A stretch of DNA of 64,000 nucleotides from Phycisphaerae bacterium (GCA_030619925.1 JAUXAL010000004.1:18661-82660); one strand, 5' to 3'. Shown: positions 8,703 to 18,117, counted from the stretch's first letter. Program-made: numbers and translations. The notes: generated by a model not told the origin, from the sequence alone.

Positions 8703-11700
8703 ATGCAGCATTCCAGCACGCAAGTCAGCCAAGTCGCTGAGACTTGGACGAACAACTGCACAAGTGGTTTGAATCCTGTCCGCGAAGCGCATATCGTGGG
8801 GGAGAATATGTCTAAGATAAAAACCAATCCTATGGAAAGAAACCAAGACAAGAGTTTGCTTAAAAACGTTCTTAGAAAGGTATTATATTCAACGGGATTT
8901 GTATGCGGAAAAGTCGCCAATATAAAACATATCAGGGATATTAAAGATTGGGAGAGCATTTCTTCTGTAGCAAAAGTTCACGGGTATAAGATAGAAGAAA
9001 TTTATAAGGGATTAATAGGATTTACTTTCGCTGTTGAACAGTCCATAGATGGTATAGCGATAGGTGACTTAGAATCAAAACTGACTTATGTCAACGATGC
9101 TTTTGCCCGGATGCATGGTTATTCCCCTGAAGAAATGATTGGTATGAAAGTTGTGAATTTACACAATAAAGAGCAGATGGATGAATATAACAGGGGTATG
9201 AAGCAGATAAAAACACAGGGTTCATGGATAGGTGAAATAGGCCATATTAGAAAAGACGGTACACCTTTTCCCACATACGTGTCTGTTACTTTATTGAAAG
9301 ACCCTGAAGGAGAAACCGGGGGAATTGTCTTAGTTTGTAGAGACATCACCGACCGCAAGCGGGCCGAGGAGAAGCTGCGGGAGTCGGGGCAAAGATACCG
9401 CCGGCTTTTTGAGAACGAATCAGACGCAGTTATGACTTTCGATGCTGAGACTTTACAGTTTGAAGATGCTAACCAGGCCACTCTGGATCTTTATGGGTAC
9501 ACAAAAGAGGAATTTCTTACTTTGAAAGTAGTGGACATCTCCGCTGAAAAGGAAAAAACAAAGGCAGTTATAGAAAAGCTTAACAATGGAGAACTGGAAA
9601 GTGAAAGAGTCCCTTTGCGTTATATGAGAAAGAAAGATGGCACAATTTTCCCTACAGAAATAAGCACGGGAACATTTATTTCTAAAGGGTGCAGGAAACT
9701 CATCGGTGCGGTTCGCGACATCACCGAACGCAGGAGGGCAGAGGAGGCGCTGCGAGAGAGTCAGGAGCATGCCAGAATCTTTGCATTATATCAACATGCG
9801 ATTTCGGAATTGCGCGAGTTTTATGTAACAGAGGTTAACCTTGAACAGATGCTTCAGAAGACAGTGAATGTATTTGTTAAGGATTTCGGTTATTACATGG
9901 TATGGTATGGCCAGTTAAAAGAGGATGAGAATGTACTTATCCCCAAAGTATGGGCCGGAAAATACGAGAAATACCTGGATGGATTGCGACTTGAGCTTGA
10001 CGATAGTAAAGATGCTAAATGTGCTATGAGTCTTGCGGTTATGAAGAAAAAACCTTTTGGTTATGCAGATCTTGAGCATGATAAAGATTTCGAAAAGTGG
10101 CGTCCATTAGCTCTTAAATATGGATATCGTTCGAACCAGGCGATTCCGCTTATCATAGGGGGTAAAAGCATCGGAGCATTTTTGGTTTATAGCATCCGGC
10201 CCCGAGCCTTTAGCGAAAATTTGATTCGGTATCTCATGGGAATCGTGAATGAGCTTGCTACGATTGTAGAAAAAATCACCGAACGCAAGAAGGCTGAGGC
10301 GGCGTATCGTGCGCTGGTGGACCATTCGCTGCAGGGGCTCCTAATCCTTCAAGACGGACGCGCTGTGTTTGCGAACCAGGCCATGACCGAAATCACCGGC
10401 TACACGGTCGACGAGATACTGGCCATGTCGTCCCAACAAGTCCAGGCGTTTGTACATCCGGAGGATCGAGCGCTGGTCTGGGGCCGACATCGGGGTCGGT
10501 TAAAGGGCAAACCACTGCCGGCGCGCTATGAGTTTCGCGGAATTCGCAAGGATGGAACGACATCTTGGCTGGAGATCCACGCCAGTCGGATTGAGTACCA
10601 GGGAAAGCCTGCTATCCAGGCCGCCTACGTCGACATCACTGACCGCAAACGGGCCGAGGAGGCACTGAAAGAGAGCGAGCAGCGCTATCGGACCATATTT
10701 GAATCGATGACCGATAGCCTATTTATCCTTGATGTGAAAGGAGAAAGATTCGTCGAGGTTAATCCTGCCGCCTGCAAGATGTATGGATATACCCACGACG
10801 AATTTCTGGAATTAACTCCATCAACTTTGGTCCATCCTGATTGTGCTCATCTCTTCGGTGAGTTTCTTGAAACCACCGAAGCAGACGGCGTTTTCCACAC
10901 GACTTCTGTCGATTTGCGGAAAGATGGAACCCCGATTGATGTTCAAGTTGATGGAAGGATGATATCTTACCAGGGCAAAGCGCACTTGTTAGCAGTGGTC
11001 CGCGACATCACCGACCGCAAGAAGGCGGAGGAAAGACTTCTTGACGACCAGGCGAAGCTTAAGTCTCTGGCTTCGCAATTAACATTGGCTGAGGAGCGTG
11101 AGAGACGGCGCATTGCCACAGAGCTGCATGACCGAATCAGCCAGTCGTTAGTCATTTCGAAGATGAATTTGGAAGCGCTTCGCAAATCAGAGTACGGCAA
11201 AAAAACTGATGAGACATTAGATGAAATCTGCAATTCGCTCGCCCAGACGATTGCAGACACGAGAACTTTGACATTTGACCTGAGCTCTCCCATACTGTAT
11301 GAGTTAGGTTTTGAGACAGCCGTGGCCGAGTGGCTTACCGAACAAATTCGGGACAAGCACGGTATTGCAACCCAGTTCGAAGATGATGGCCGGCCCAAGC
11401 CGCTGGATGACGATATTCGCGTCCTTTTGTTCCGTGATGTGCGAGAGTTGCTTATCAATGTTGTCAGGCATGCGTGGGCAGACCAAGTGAAAGTTTCTAT
11501 CCGCAAATTTGACGAACAGATATGCGTTAGTGTTGAAGATGATGGGGTGGGGTTTGACCCTGCTGAAACGGCGTCAATGGCGACTAAAAGGGCCGAATTC
11601 GGGCTTTTTAGTATTCGACAGCGTCTGGAAGAGTTAGGGGGACATCTTGAGATTGAGTCCGAACCCGGCCGTGGATGTAAGGTTATGATGACGGCGCCGC

Positions 11701-11714
11701 TAAAGCAAAAATAG
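8703..11714 (+). CDS. Multi-PAS/GAF sensor histidine kinase, HisKA_3 type
   Basis: A cytoplasmic-looking hybrid-free kinase with no clear membrane segment. Reading in order: a PAS domain (about 110-220, NDAFARMHGYSPEEMIG, ending in the RDITDRKRAEEKL linker), a second PAS (235-345), a GAF domain (365-515), two more PAS domains (530-655 and 660-775), a HisKA_3 dimerisation domain with the phospho-acceptor His at about residue 809 (RRRIATELHDRISQSLV), and an HATPase with DVRELLINVVRHAWA and VEDDGVGFDP. It belongs to the NarX/DesK class. The response regulator gene starts 19 bases later and is its evident partner. ATG at 8808 (after GGGGGAG) is an alternative start; the first 35 residues look like non-coding leader. 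The signal is unknown. Confidence 0.92.
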   Translation: MQHSSTQVSQVAETWTNNCTSGLNPVREAHIVGENMSKIKTNPMERNQDKSLLKNVLRKVLYSTGFVCGKVANIKHIRDIKDWESISSVAKVHGYKIEEIYKGLIGFTFAVEQSIDGIAIGDLESKLTYVNDAFARMHGYSPEEMIGMKVVNLHNKEQMDEYNRGMKQIKTQGSWIGEIGHIRKDGTPFPTYVSVTLLKDPEGETGGIVLVCRDITDRKRAEEKLRESGQRYRRLFENESDAVMTFDAETLQFEDANQATLDLYGYTKEEFLTLKVVDISAEKEKTKAVIEKLNNGELESERVPLRYMRKKDGTIFPTEISTGTFISKGCRKLIGAVRDITERRRAEEALRESQEHARIFALYQHAISELREFYVTEVNLEQMLQKTVNVFVKDFGYYMVWYGQLKEDENVLIPKVWAGKYEKYLDGLRLELDDSKDAKCAMSLAVMKKKPFGYADLEHDKDFEKWRPLALKYGYRSNQAIPLIIGGKSIGAFLVYSIRPRAFSENLIRYLMGIVNELATIVEKITERKKAEAAYRALVDHSLQGLLILQDGRAVFANQAMTEITGYTVDEILAMSSQQVQAFVHPEDRALVWGRHRGRLKGKPLPARYEFRGIRKDGTTSWLEIHASRIEYQGKPAIQAAYVDITDRKRAEEALKESEQRYRTIFESMTDSLFILDVKGERFVEVNPAACKMYGYTHDEFLELTPSTLVHPDCAHLFGEFLETTEADGVFHTTSVDLRKDGTPIDVQVDGRMISYQGKAHLLAVVRDITDRKKAEERLLDDQAKLKSLASQLTLAEERERRRIATELHDRISQSLVISKMNLEALRKSEYGKKTDETLDEICNSLAQTIADTRTLTFDLSSPILYELGFETAVAEWLTEQIRDKHGIATQFEDDGRPKPLDDDIRVLLFRDVRELLINVVRHAWADQVKVSIRKFDEQICVSVEDDGVGFDPAETASMATKRAEFGLFSIRQRLEELGGHLEIESEPGRGCKVMMTAPLKQK

Positions 11715-11733
11715 ATTAACGTAGAGCAGAAGG

Positions 11734-12387
11734 ATGAGTATAAGGATTTTATTAGCCGATGACCACGAAATTGTGCGGCAGGGTCTGCGTTCTCTGCTTG
11801 AGAAAGAGCCGGACATTGAGGTGGTTGGCGAAGCCGAAGATGGCCGAAAAGCGCTTGGCCTTGTGCGCCAACTGTTGCCGGACATCGTCGTTATGGATGT
11901 ATCTATGCCGAACTTGAACGGAGCGGACGCTACACGCCACATTGTTCGCGAGTTCCCGAAAGTCAGGGTCATTGGGCTGTCCATACACTCAAGGAGGGCA
12001 TTTGTCGCCGACATGCTTAAGGCCGGAGCGTCAGGCTACGTATTGAAGGAATGTCCAGTTGATGAGCTGGTTGAAGCGATACGAATAGTCGCTGCCGGTG
12101 ATAAGTACCTCAGCCCGAAAGTCGCCGGCGTGGTAGTCAGCGATTACGTAAAGCACTTGTCCGGCAGCACCGAGTCGCCGTTGGAGACTCTGACAGCCAG
12201 AGAGCGCGAGGTGCTTCAGCTCGTGAGTGAAGGAAAGAACACAAAGCAGATTGCTTTGGAGCTGCACGTAAGCACCAAGGCCATCGAGGCGAACCGCCGC
12301 AAAATTATGGAAAAGCTGCATGTCCACAGCATAGCCGAGCTTGTCAAAATTGCCATCCTCGGGGGGCTGACCTCTTTAGAAGTGTGA
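11734..12387 (+). CDS. NarL/FixJ-family response regulator
   Basis: A 217-residue two-domain regulator. The receiver domain has the acidic pair in LLADDHEIVRQG and the phosphorylated Asp55 (DIVVMDVSMPNLNGADA), and the conserved Lys in GYVLKECPVDELV. A LuxR-type helix-turn-helix follows at about 150-210 (LTAREREVLQLVSEGKNTKQ, then TKAIEANRRKIMEKL). It is encoded 19 bases after the histidine kinase and almost certainly receives phosphate from it. Target genes are not apparent: the downstream kilobase holds only decayed sequence. Confidence 0.95.
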   Translation: MSIRILLADDHEIVRQGLRSLLEKEPDIEVVGEAEDGRKALGLVRQLLPDIVVMDVSMPNLNGADATRHIVREFPKVRVIGLSIHSRRAFVADMLKAGASGYVLKECPVDELVEAIRIVAAGDKYLSPKVAGVVVSDYVKHLSGSTESPLETLTAREREVLQLVSEGKNTKQIALELHVSTKAIEANRRKIMEKLHVHSIAELVKIAILGGLTSLEV

Positions 12388-12754
12388 GTGCTCCAGGCTG
12401 GACCGATACCAATTTGCAAGTGCCGCCAAACAGCTTTATCACCATTGATACTGCGCCTGCTGTCGTTATATCGGACCAGATAGCTATATATCTGTCACCA
12501 ACCCCCCGGGAAATTGCCGACATACCCGTTTCGGTCGGTTCAGGCCCCATCCCCTTGCTTGTCCGATAATAGGTTTTGCGAAGCTTAAATTTAGGAAAAT
12601 CCTATTTGCTCTTCTTCTGTTCTCGCCGTAATTGTGGTTATTGTAGCAGCGAGCCAAGTAGGGCAGCAGCAGCCTTTATGCAAGGAAGCGGTTTTTGGGG
12701 GGGAGAAAAAGAAGGGCTGCGAAGTATAGGTGCTCAGTTGTTAATTGTGGGGGG

Positions 12755-12805
12755 GCCGGTCACAAAGTGATTGGCAAGCTGCCTCGCCGAGGTTTATTTG
12801 GGGCG
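12755..12805. repeat. 50-base direct repeat, copy 1
   Basis: Reads GCCGGTCACAAAGTGATTGG, then CAAGCTGCCTCGCCGAGG and TTATTTGGGGC. The second copy 270 bases on differs at only a few positions. Both copies are preceded by a run of G residues. No frame is conserved. Confidence 0.7.
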
Positions 12806-12860
12806 GAGGGCAAAGTCTCGGCTTTTTTTTTGAATTTGTGTAAGCGAAAAACGGACCGGT

Positions 12861-12986
12861 TCAATGCTCGTTTTTGCTGTTGGTCTTTAACAGCAGCTTA
12901 GTCCAGCCGTCAATACCGATTTTATTCTCGATATGGCCAAGATTGGTGAATCCGTCAAGATACTGCTGGATGTTGGCAAAGTATGA
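12861..12986 (-). pseudogene. C-terminal fragment of an unidentified protein
   Basis: A minus-strand reading frame of about 41 residues (SYFANIQQYLDGFTNLGHIE, then NKIGIDGWTKLLLKTNSKNE and a stop) has protein-like composition, with aromatic and amphipathic residues, but no start and no continuation upstream. It lies between the two copies of the 50-base repeat. I do not recognise the family. Most likely a decayed gene end. Confidence 0.35.
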
Positions 12987-13026
12987 AGTGGCGCTGGATT
13001 AGGGGACAGCGCTGCCAGGGGGGGGT

Positions 13027-13078
13027 GCCGGTCATAAAGTAATTGGCAAGCTGTCTCGCCGATGGTTATTTGGGGCCG
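13027..13078. repeat. 50-base direct repeat, copy 2
   Basis: Reads GCCGGTCATAAAGTAATTGG, then CAAGCTGTCTCGCCGATGG and TTATTTGGGGC; partner of the copy at 12755-12805 in the same orientation. The 270-base unit between the copies holds the minus-strand gene fragment. Confidence 0.7.
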
Positions 13079-13202
13079 ATAGGAGAGTGCTCCAGATAAC
13101 GGGTTAGATATTGCTTGGGATTGGTTCGCCCCCTTGGTTTTATTATTACCTGCCGTGCAGCCGATGTTGTCCTTATACCCCTGCAGAATTGGTCGCGGCG
13201 TG

Positions 13203-13278
13203 TTTTTGGCCTGCCTTTTTGAATTCTTCTCTCCGTCTCCGCAATCAGCCTTTTTATATTTTCCCGGTGGTGCTTATC
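13203..13278 (-). pseudogene. Fragment of plsY 3' end
   Basis: The minus strand reads KHHRENIKRLIAETERRIQK, nearly the same as the C terminus of the intact PlsY encoded 4.2 kb away (VRHRENIKRLIAGTESKISK). The DNA also shares ATCAGCCTTTTTATATTTTC. Nothing of the membrane part of PlsY precedes it. It is a stray copy of the gene end, in the same orientation as the intact gene, with the ThuA/sulfatase genes lying between the two. Confidence 0.75.
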
Positions 13279-13526
13279 GCGCGCAAAAATGAAGCAAGCC
13301 AACCGGCAATCTGATCGAGGATGACAAAGTGCGTATGCCGGCCGAGTAGGTGCTCGAACCAGGTAGATTCGTTTGTTTGCAGCCGTGTTTCCTGGATTCA
13401 TTTATTGTTAATAGTTTGTTCATTTTGTCTTTAAATTTAAATGAAACCATGTTAGAATGGTGAGCGTATAGTTCCATAAGATTAGTTTTAGTCAGTCTTT
13501 ACGGCTCAGTCAGGAGGTTTATAACA

Positions 13527-14429
13527 ATGAGTAATGATTTGTCGCGAAGGGAATTTATGGGGATTCTGGCCGCTGCGGGCCTTACTGTCGGCCCATCGTT
13601 GGTGGCAGCCAGGGCTCGCAAGGCCAAAGCACCTCATATAGTGTTCGTTACCGGCGACGACGAGTACCGCTCTGAGATTACAATGCCCTTTATTGCGCAA
13701 CTGCTTGAGCGCAAAAACCAATTCAAATGCACGGTGGTTTACGCCGTTGACCCTGCGACCGGCCAGCGCAACCCGAAGTACCAAAAGAATATCGAAGGGC
13801 TTGAGGTGCTGAAAACGGCGGACCTGGCGGTGTTCTTCATGCGGTTTCGAGCACTGCCCGATGAGCAGCTGAAGCTGATTCTCGACTACGTCAATTCGGG
13901 TAAGCCCATAGTCGGCCTGCGCACCAGCACACATGCTTTTCGCTATTCCGAAGGGCACAAAAATGCAAAGTACAAAGACGGCTTCGGGCGCGACGTATTC
14001 GGGCAGAAATGGATTGTCCACCATGGGCACACATCCACTACGGAAGTCTCGATTATCCCGGAGATGGCCGGGCACCCGATTTTGCGCGGGATATACGGGT
14101 CATTCCCCTGCAGTTCGTGGGTGTATCACGTCACGCCGCTGGTCGGCGACTGCAAACCGCTGCTGGTTGGCAAGGCCGTCAATTCGAACAAGACCAAGGA
14201 CCAGGACAAGTATCCTTTGACTCAGCCCGTTGCCTGGACTAAGAGCTACAAGAGCGCCCGCGTATTCTTCATCACGCTGGGCCACCCGAAGGATTTTGAA
14301 GAATATGCGGTGCGACGGCTGCTCATGAATGGCATTTACTGGGCGGCGGGTCTGGACGTGCCCGAGGGTGGTGCCCTTGCCGAACCAAAGGGCGAGCTGG
14401 CCGGCTGGGAGGCCCCAAACACTCATTGA
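13527..14429 (+). CDS. Tat-exported ThuA-like domain protein
   Basis: A 300-residue protein with a twin-arginine signal (SRREFMGILAAAGLTVGPSL). The body matches the ThuA-like, glutamine-amidotransferase-fold family: IVFVTGDDEYRSEITMPFIA, ADLAVFFMRFRALPDEQL, GKPIVGLRTSTHAFRYSEG and the C-terminal RVFFITLGHPKDFEEYAVRR. Such proteins are very frequent in planctomycetes beside sulfatases and glycoside-active enzymes; a keto-sugar-related role has been proposed for ThuA, but no reaction is certain. An AGGAGG site precedes the ATG. The next gene, a sulfatase, starts 16 bases after the stop, so they form an operon. Confidence 0.88.
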   Translation: MSNDLSRREFMGILAAAGLTVGPSLVAARARKAKAPHIVFVTGDDEYRSEITMPFIAQLLERKNQFKCTVVYAVDPATGQRNPKYQKNIEGLEVLKTADLAVFFMRFRALPDEQLKLILDYVNSGKPIVGLRTSTHAFRYSEGHKNAKYKDGFGRDVFGQKWIVHHGHTSTTEVSIIPEMAGHPILRGIYGSFPCSSWVYHVTPLVGDCKPLLVGKAVNSNKTKDQDKYPLTQPVAWTKSYKSARVFFITLGHPKDFEEYAVRRLLMNGIYWAAGLDVPEGGALAEPKGELAGWEAPNTH

Positions 14430-14445
14430 GCTTGCATAGGTTATT

Positions 14446-15903
14446 ATGAACCGTCGTGATTTTTTGAAGAGTTGTGCTGCAGCGGCGAATGGATTTGCGC
14501 TATCGAATTGTGCTGTTGCAGCGGCCGGCTGTGTGCTGTCCGGCAGCTCTCTGCAAGCCCGTATCGGTCGAAAACAGCCGAACATTGTTTTGGTCTTCAT
14601 CGATGACATGGGCTGGCGGGACGTTGGCTTTATGGGCAGTCGGTATTACGAGACGCCGAATATTGACAGGCTCGCCGGCCAGGGCATGGTCTTCACAAAT
14701 GCCTATGCCAATGGGCCTAACTGCGCTCCGTCACGCGCTTGCCTGCTATCGGGCCAGTACGGTCCCAGGCATGGTGTTTACACCGTTAACACTTCGAGTC
14801 GAGGCCCGTCGAAGTTAAGGAAACTTATCCCGATAGCCAATACTACAGTTCTTGATTCGAAGATTGTAACCATTGCTGAAGCTATCAAGCCGGCCGGCTA
14901 CGTCAGCGCCAGTATTGGCAAGTGGCATCTTGGTAATGACCCGCAGTTCGGTCCCGTAGGTCAGGGCTTCGACGTCAATGTCGGCGGCTACAGCGCAGGT
15001 CATCCGGTAAAAGGCTATTTTGTCCCCTACAATAATCCCGAACTTCCCGATGGTCCACCGGGCGAATACCTCACCGACAGGCTCACAGATGAGGCATTGA
15101 ATTTCATCCAGACCAACAAGGACAAACCCTTCTTTCTCTACCTGCCGCATTATGCCGTTCACACACCCCTGCACGCCAAACAGGAGCTGATTAATAAGTA
15201 TAAGAAAAAAGCTGGCTCTAACGGACAGAACAACCCGAAATATGCCGCTATGATTGAGAGCACCGACCAGGGCGTCGGGCGCATCATGGAAAAACTCGAT
15301 GAGCTGGGCCTTAGCGATAACACCATTGTTTTTTTCTTTTCCGACAACGGTGGTGTTAAGGGCATAACTTCCAATCAGCCGCTCCGCGGTGGTAAGGGAA
15401 TGCTGTACGAAGGGGGAATTCGTGAGCCGATGTTCGTTTGTTGGCCCGGCGTTGTCAAAGCCGGAACAATCTGTGATACACCGGTAATAGGTATTGATTT
15501 GTATCCGACAATTCTTGAAATGGCCGGCGTCCCCAGGCCCCGAGGAAAACTGTTGGATGGCCGGAGCATCGTGCCCCTTCTCAAAGGCCGAAAGAGTTTG
15601 AATCGCAAGGCCATATTCTGGCATTTCCCCGCTTATCTCCAGGGAAAAGCTGAAGGGGCCAGAGACCCTTATTTTAGGACGCGTCCCGGCGCTGCGGTGC
15701 GAGCGGGCCACTGGAAGCTCATCGAGTATTTTGAGGACGGCACACTGGAACTTTACAACCTCAAGGACGATATAGCTGAGCGGAACAACCTCGCCGAGAT
15801 AATGCCCGAAAAAACCAGCGAACTCCATAAATTGATGCTTGCCTGGCGCAAAGCGGTAAATGCGCCGGTCCCTACCGAGCTCAACCCTGATTATAACCCG
15901 TAG
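14446..15903 (+). CDS. Tat-exported type I sulfatase
   Basis: A 485-residue arylsulfatase-type enzyme with a twin-arginine start (MNRRDFLKSCAAAANG). The nucleophile motif CAPSR has Cys93, the residue converted to formylglycine; metal ligands appear in FIDDMGWRDVG and FFFSDNGGVKG. GKWHLGNDPQFGPVGQGFD and the C-terminal LYNLKDDIAERNNLAE are also family hallmarks. It should remove sulfate esters from polysaccharide outside the cytoplasm, using calcium. Exact substrate is unknown. It is the middle gene of a ThuA-sulfatase-sulfatase operon. A Cys-type sulfatase needs a formylglycine-generating enzyme or anaerobic radical-SAM maturase, none of which is intact in this window. Confidence 0.95.
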   Translation: MNRRDFLKSCAAAANGFALSNCAVAAAGCVLSGSSLQARIGRKQPNIVLVFIDDMGWRDVGFMGSRYYETPNIDRLAGQGMVFTNAYANGPNCAPSRACLLSGQYGPRHGVYTVNTSSRGPSKLRKLIPIANTTVLDSKIVTIAEAIKPAGYVSASIGKWHLGNDPQFGPVGQGFDVNVGGYSAGHPVKGYFVPYNNPELPDGPPGEYLTDRLTDEALNFIQTNKDKPFFLYLPHYAVHTPLHAKQELINKYKKKAGSNGQNNPKYAAMIESTDQGVGRIMEKLDELGLSDNTIVFFFSDNGGVKGITSNQPLRGGKGMLYEGGIREPMFVCWPGVVKAGTICDTPVIGIDLYPTILEMAGVPRPRGKLLDGRSIVPLLKGRKSLNRKAIFWHFPAYLQGKAEGARDPYFRTRPGAAVRAGHWKLIEYFEDGTLELYNLKDDIAERNNLAEIMPEKTSELHKLMLAWRKAVNAPVPTELNPDYNP

Positions 15904-15977
15904 CTCAGCCCGAAAAACAGGCAAGGCAATAGCCGGGACAAAAAAGGCGAAGACGAACAACAAAAATGGAGCCATTT

Positions 15978-17429
15978 ATGAATCGACGTGATTTTTTGAA
16001 GAAATGTATGGCGGCAGGAGCGGGCGGATTTGTGCTATCGAATCAGGCTCTGGAAGTCCGCGCCGGCGCCGAGCGTCCTAACATACTTCTTATCACGGCC
16101 GATGACATGAACTACGACTCGCCGGGAGTCTACGGATGTGGCATATCCGATATCACGCCGAATATCGACCGCCTTGCTGCGGAAGGACTGCGCTTTACCC
16201 ATTCGCATATTACCATTGCGGTCTGTCAGCCGAGCCGTTCGGTCCTAATGACCGGCCGGTATCCGCACCGCAATGGCGCCGAGGGCTTCGAACCGATTGA
16301 CGCAGCCGTCCCCACGCTGGCCGAGCAGCTCCGTTCGGCTGGGTACATCAACGGAATCATGGCCAAGAACTCTCACCTGACCCCCAAGGCGAAATTCTGC
16401 TGGGATTACTATATTCAGGGCCAGGAGCTTGGCAAAGGCCGCGACCCTTCGCTCTACTACAAATACGCCAGGAAATTTTTCGAAGACGCCACCGCGGCAG
16501 GCAAGCCGTTCTTCCTGATGGCCAATTCCCAGGACCCTCATCGGCCTTTCGCCGGTAGTCAACAGGAACAGAACAAATGGAAAACGCATCTGCCGTACAG
16601 CCGAAAGATTGCGCCTGAGGAGGCCGAAATCCCCGGCTTTCTGCCGGAGCTGAAGGACGTTCGTCAGGAGGTCTCGGAATACTTCACATCCGTCCACCGT
16701 TGCGACCAGACAGTCGGCCAGGTGCTGCGCGCGCTCAAAGATACCGGCTTCGAGGACAGCACGCTTGTGATGTTCCTCTCGGACAACGGCGTAGCGTTAC
16801 CCTTTGCCAAAACCAACTGCTATCTAAACAGCACGAGAACGCCGTGGATAGTCCGCTGGCCGGGTGTTGTCAAACCGGGAACGGTCGATACCGAGCATTT
16901 TATTTCCGGCATTGACTACATGCCCACGATTCTGGATGCCGTGGGACTGCCCCGTGTTGCCGGGATGGATGGAACCTCGTTTGTACCGCTGCTGACCGGC
17001 GCCGGACGGAAAAACCGCGACAAGGTCTTCACGGTCTTCCACGAGACCTCCGCCAAGCGCCGTTATGAGATGCGGTGTGTTCAGAACAAAAAGTTCGGAT
17101 ACATCTACAACGCCTGGTCTGACGGACAGACCGTATTCAAGAACGAATCGCAATCGGGCCTGACAATGAATGCTATGAAGCAGGCGGCAAACACCGACCC
17201 CGATATTGCCGCGAGGGTTCAGCTATTTCTCTACCGCGTGCCGGAGGAATTATACGATTTCGAAAGCGACCCTGATGCGCTGCACAACCTGGCCGATGAC
17301 CCGATATATCAGCAGCAGTTAGCCACAATGCGTCAGGAGCTGCTCGCCTGGATGGAAAGTACCAACGACGCCCTCATATCAGGCTACCGAGAATTCATCT
17401 TTAGCTCCGGCGTGAAAACCCGCGGCTAA
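15978..17429 (+). CDS. Tat-exported sulfatase, N-sulfoglucosamine sulfohydrolase-like
   Basis: A 483-residue sulfatase beginning MNRRDFLKKCMAAGAGGFVL; the ATG four codons upstream is less likely. Motifs: metal-binding ITADDMNYDSPG, formylglycine Cys83 in CQPSRSVLMTGRYPHRNG, SQDPHRPF, and FLSDNGVALPFAKTN followed by STRTPWIVRWPGVVKPGT. The pattern CQPSRSVLMTG...HRNG with the later TPW..RWPG resembles the heparan N-sulfatase (sulfamidase)-like group rather than the arylsulfatase-like neighbour, so the two enzymes probably remove different sulfates. The intergenic gap of about 75 bases is free of terminators. plsY faces it with 7 bases between the stop codons. Confidence 0.93.
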   Translation: MNRRDFLKKCMAAGAGGFVLSNQALEVRAGAERPNILLITADDMNYDSPGVYGCGISDITPNIDRLAAEGLRFTHSHITIAVCQPSRSVLMTGRYPHRNGAEGFEPIDAAVPTLAEQLRSAGYINGIMAKNSHLTPKAKFCWDYYIQGQELGKGRDPSLYYKYARKFFEDATAAGKPFFLMANSQDPHRPFAGSQQEQNKWKTHLPYSRKIAPEEAEIPGFLPELKDVRQEVSEYFTSVHRCDQTVGQVLRALKDTGFEDSTLVMFLSDNGVALPFAKTNCYLNSTRTPWIVRWPGVVKPGTVDTEHFISGIDYMPTILDAVGLPRVAGMDGTSFVPLLTGAGRKNRDKVFTVFHETSAKRRYEMRCVQNKKFGYIYNAWSDGQTVFKNESQSGLTMNAMKQAANTDPDIAARVQLFLYRVPEELYDFESDPDALHNLADDPIYQQQLATMRQELLAWMESTNDALISGYREFIFSSGVKTRG

Positions 17430-17436
17430 ATTTTAA

Positions 17437-18117
17437 CTACTGCTGCTGGTTTGTTTTTGTTTTATCTTTTGAGATTTTGCTTTCTGTTCCTGCGATCAGC
17501 CTTTTTATATTTTCACGGTGTCGGACAATGACCATCAGTGGTATCGCAGTTGCCGCTATAAGCAATGGCCACAGATTAACAAAATCCCAGCCGGGCGTCA
17601 GGATTATTGCTAAAATCAGAACGAGGGGAAAAGTAACCGAAGCCGCAATCGACGCCAGCGAGACATACCGCCATATCAAAACAACCACCGCCCATACCGC
17701 AACAGCGAACGAGGCGCAAATTGTATAATAAGGCCAAAGGCCCAGTGCCACGCCGAAACTGGTTGCAACGCCTTTACCGCCTTTGAGTCTCAGGTATATT
17801 GGGAAGATATGGCCCAATATGGCGGCACAACCTACCGCGAGCCATAACCAGAGCAGAACAACTCTTTCGGTCGGTGATTGAGTGGATAAAGGTCTGGTAA
17901 GAGATAATGTTGCCAGCATTGGCAGCAGGCCTTTAAGCACATCGAGCCCAAAGCAAAGATAGGCCCATTTCCTGCCGAGGGCGCGGGAGACGTTGGTTGC
18001 ACCGATATTGCCCGAGCCTATTGAGCGCAAGTCCTTGCCATGTGCTTTGGCAATGAGCAGCCCAAACGGTATCGAGCCGAGCAGATACGAGCCAATGATT
18101 AAAATAATGAATCTCAT
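17437..18117 (-). CDS. plsY: Acyl-phosphate:glycerol-3-phosphate acyltransferase
   Basis: A 226-residue integral membrane protein with about six hydrophobic segments. It has the three PlsY signatures: GSYLLGSIPFGLLIAK then GSGNIGATNVSRALG; DVLKGLLPM; and LRLKGGKGVATSFGV, the phosphate-binding loop. It acylates glycerol-3-phosphate at the inner membrane to start phospholipid synthesis. Length is slightly above normal owing to the C-terminal HRENIKRLIAGTESKISKDK tail, a portion found again as a stray copy at 13203-13278. The gene converges on the second sulfatase. Confidence 0.95.
   Translation of the reverse strand: MRFIILIIGSYLLGSIPFGLLIAKAHGKDLRSIGSGNIGATNVSRALGRKWAYLCFGLDVLKGLLPMLATLSLTRPLSTQSPTERVVLLWLWLAVGCAAILGHIFPIYLRLKGGKGVATSFGVALGLWPYYTICASFAVAVWAVVVLIWRYVSLASIAASVTFPLVLILAIILTPGWDFVNLWPLLIAATAIPLMVIVRHRENIKRLIAGTESKISKDKTKTNQQQ

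Larger units (their letters stand above)
12388..13526. other. Non-coding stretch with degraded gene fragments
   Basis: More than 1.1 kb without a convincing intact gene. It contains two copies of a 50-base direct repeat, a minus-strand C-terminal fragment of an unidentified protein, and a minus-strand fragment matching the end of PlsY (all listed separately). The first 360 bases and the stretch 13280-13500 show nothing I recognise, apart from a T-rich segment before the ThuA-like gene that may hold a weak promoter and the AGGAGG of that gene. Confidence 0.7.

Noticed and set aside
8590-8810. Group II intron or retron RNA before the histidine kinase
   Set aside because: Some phrases looked intron-like, but no domain V hairpin or reverse transcriptase is present.
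12576-12901. Short plus-strand frames in the gap after the response regulator
   Set aside because: No ribosome sites, unusual composition, and they run through the direct repeat in different frames.
14815-15975. Long minus-strand open frame opposite the first sulfatase
   Set aside because: The plus strand is a complete sulfatase with all motifs; the antisense frame shows no protein-like motifs.
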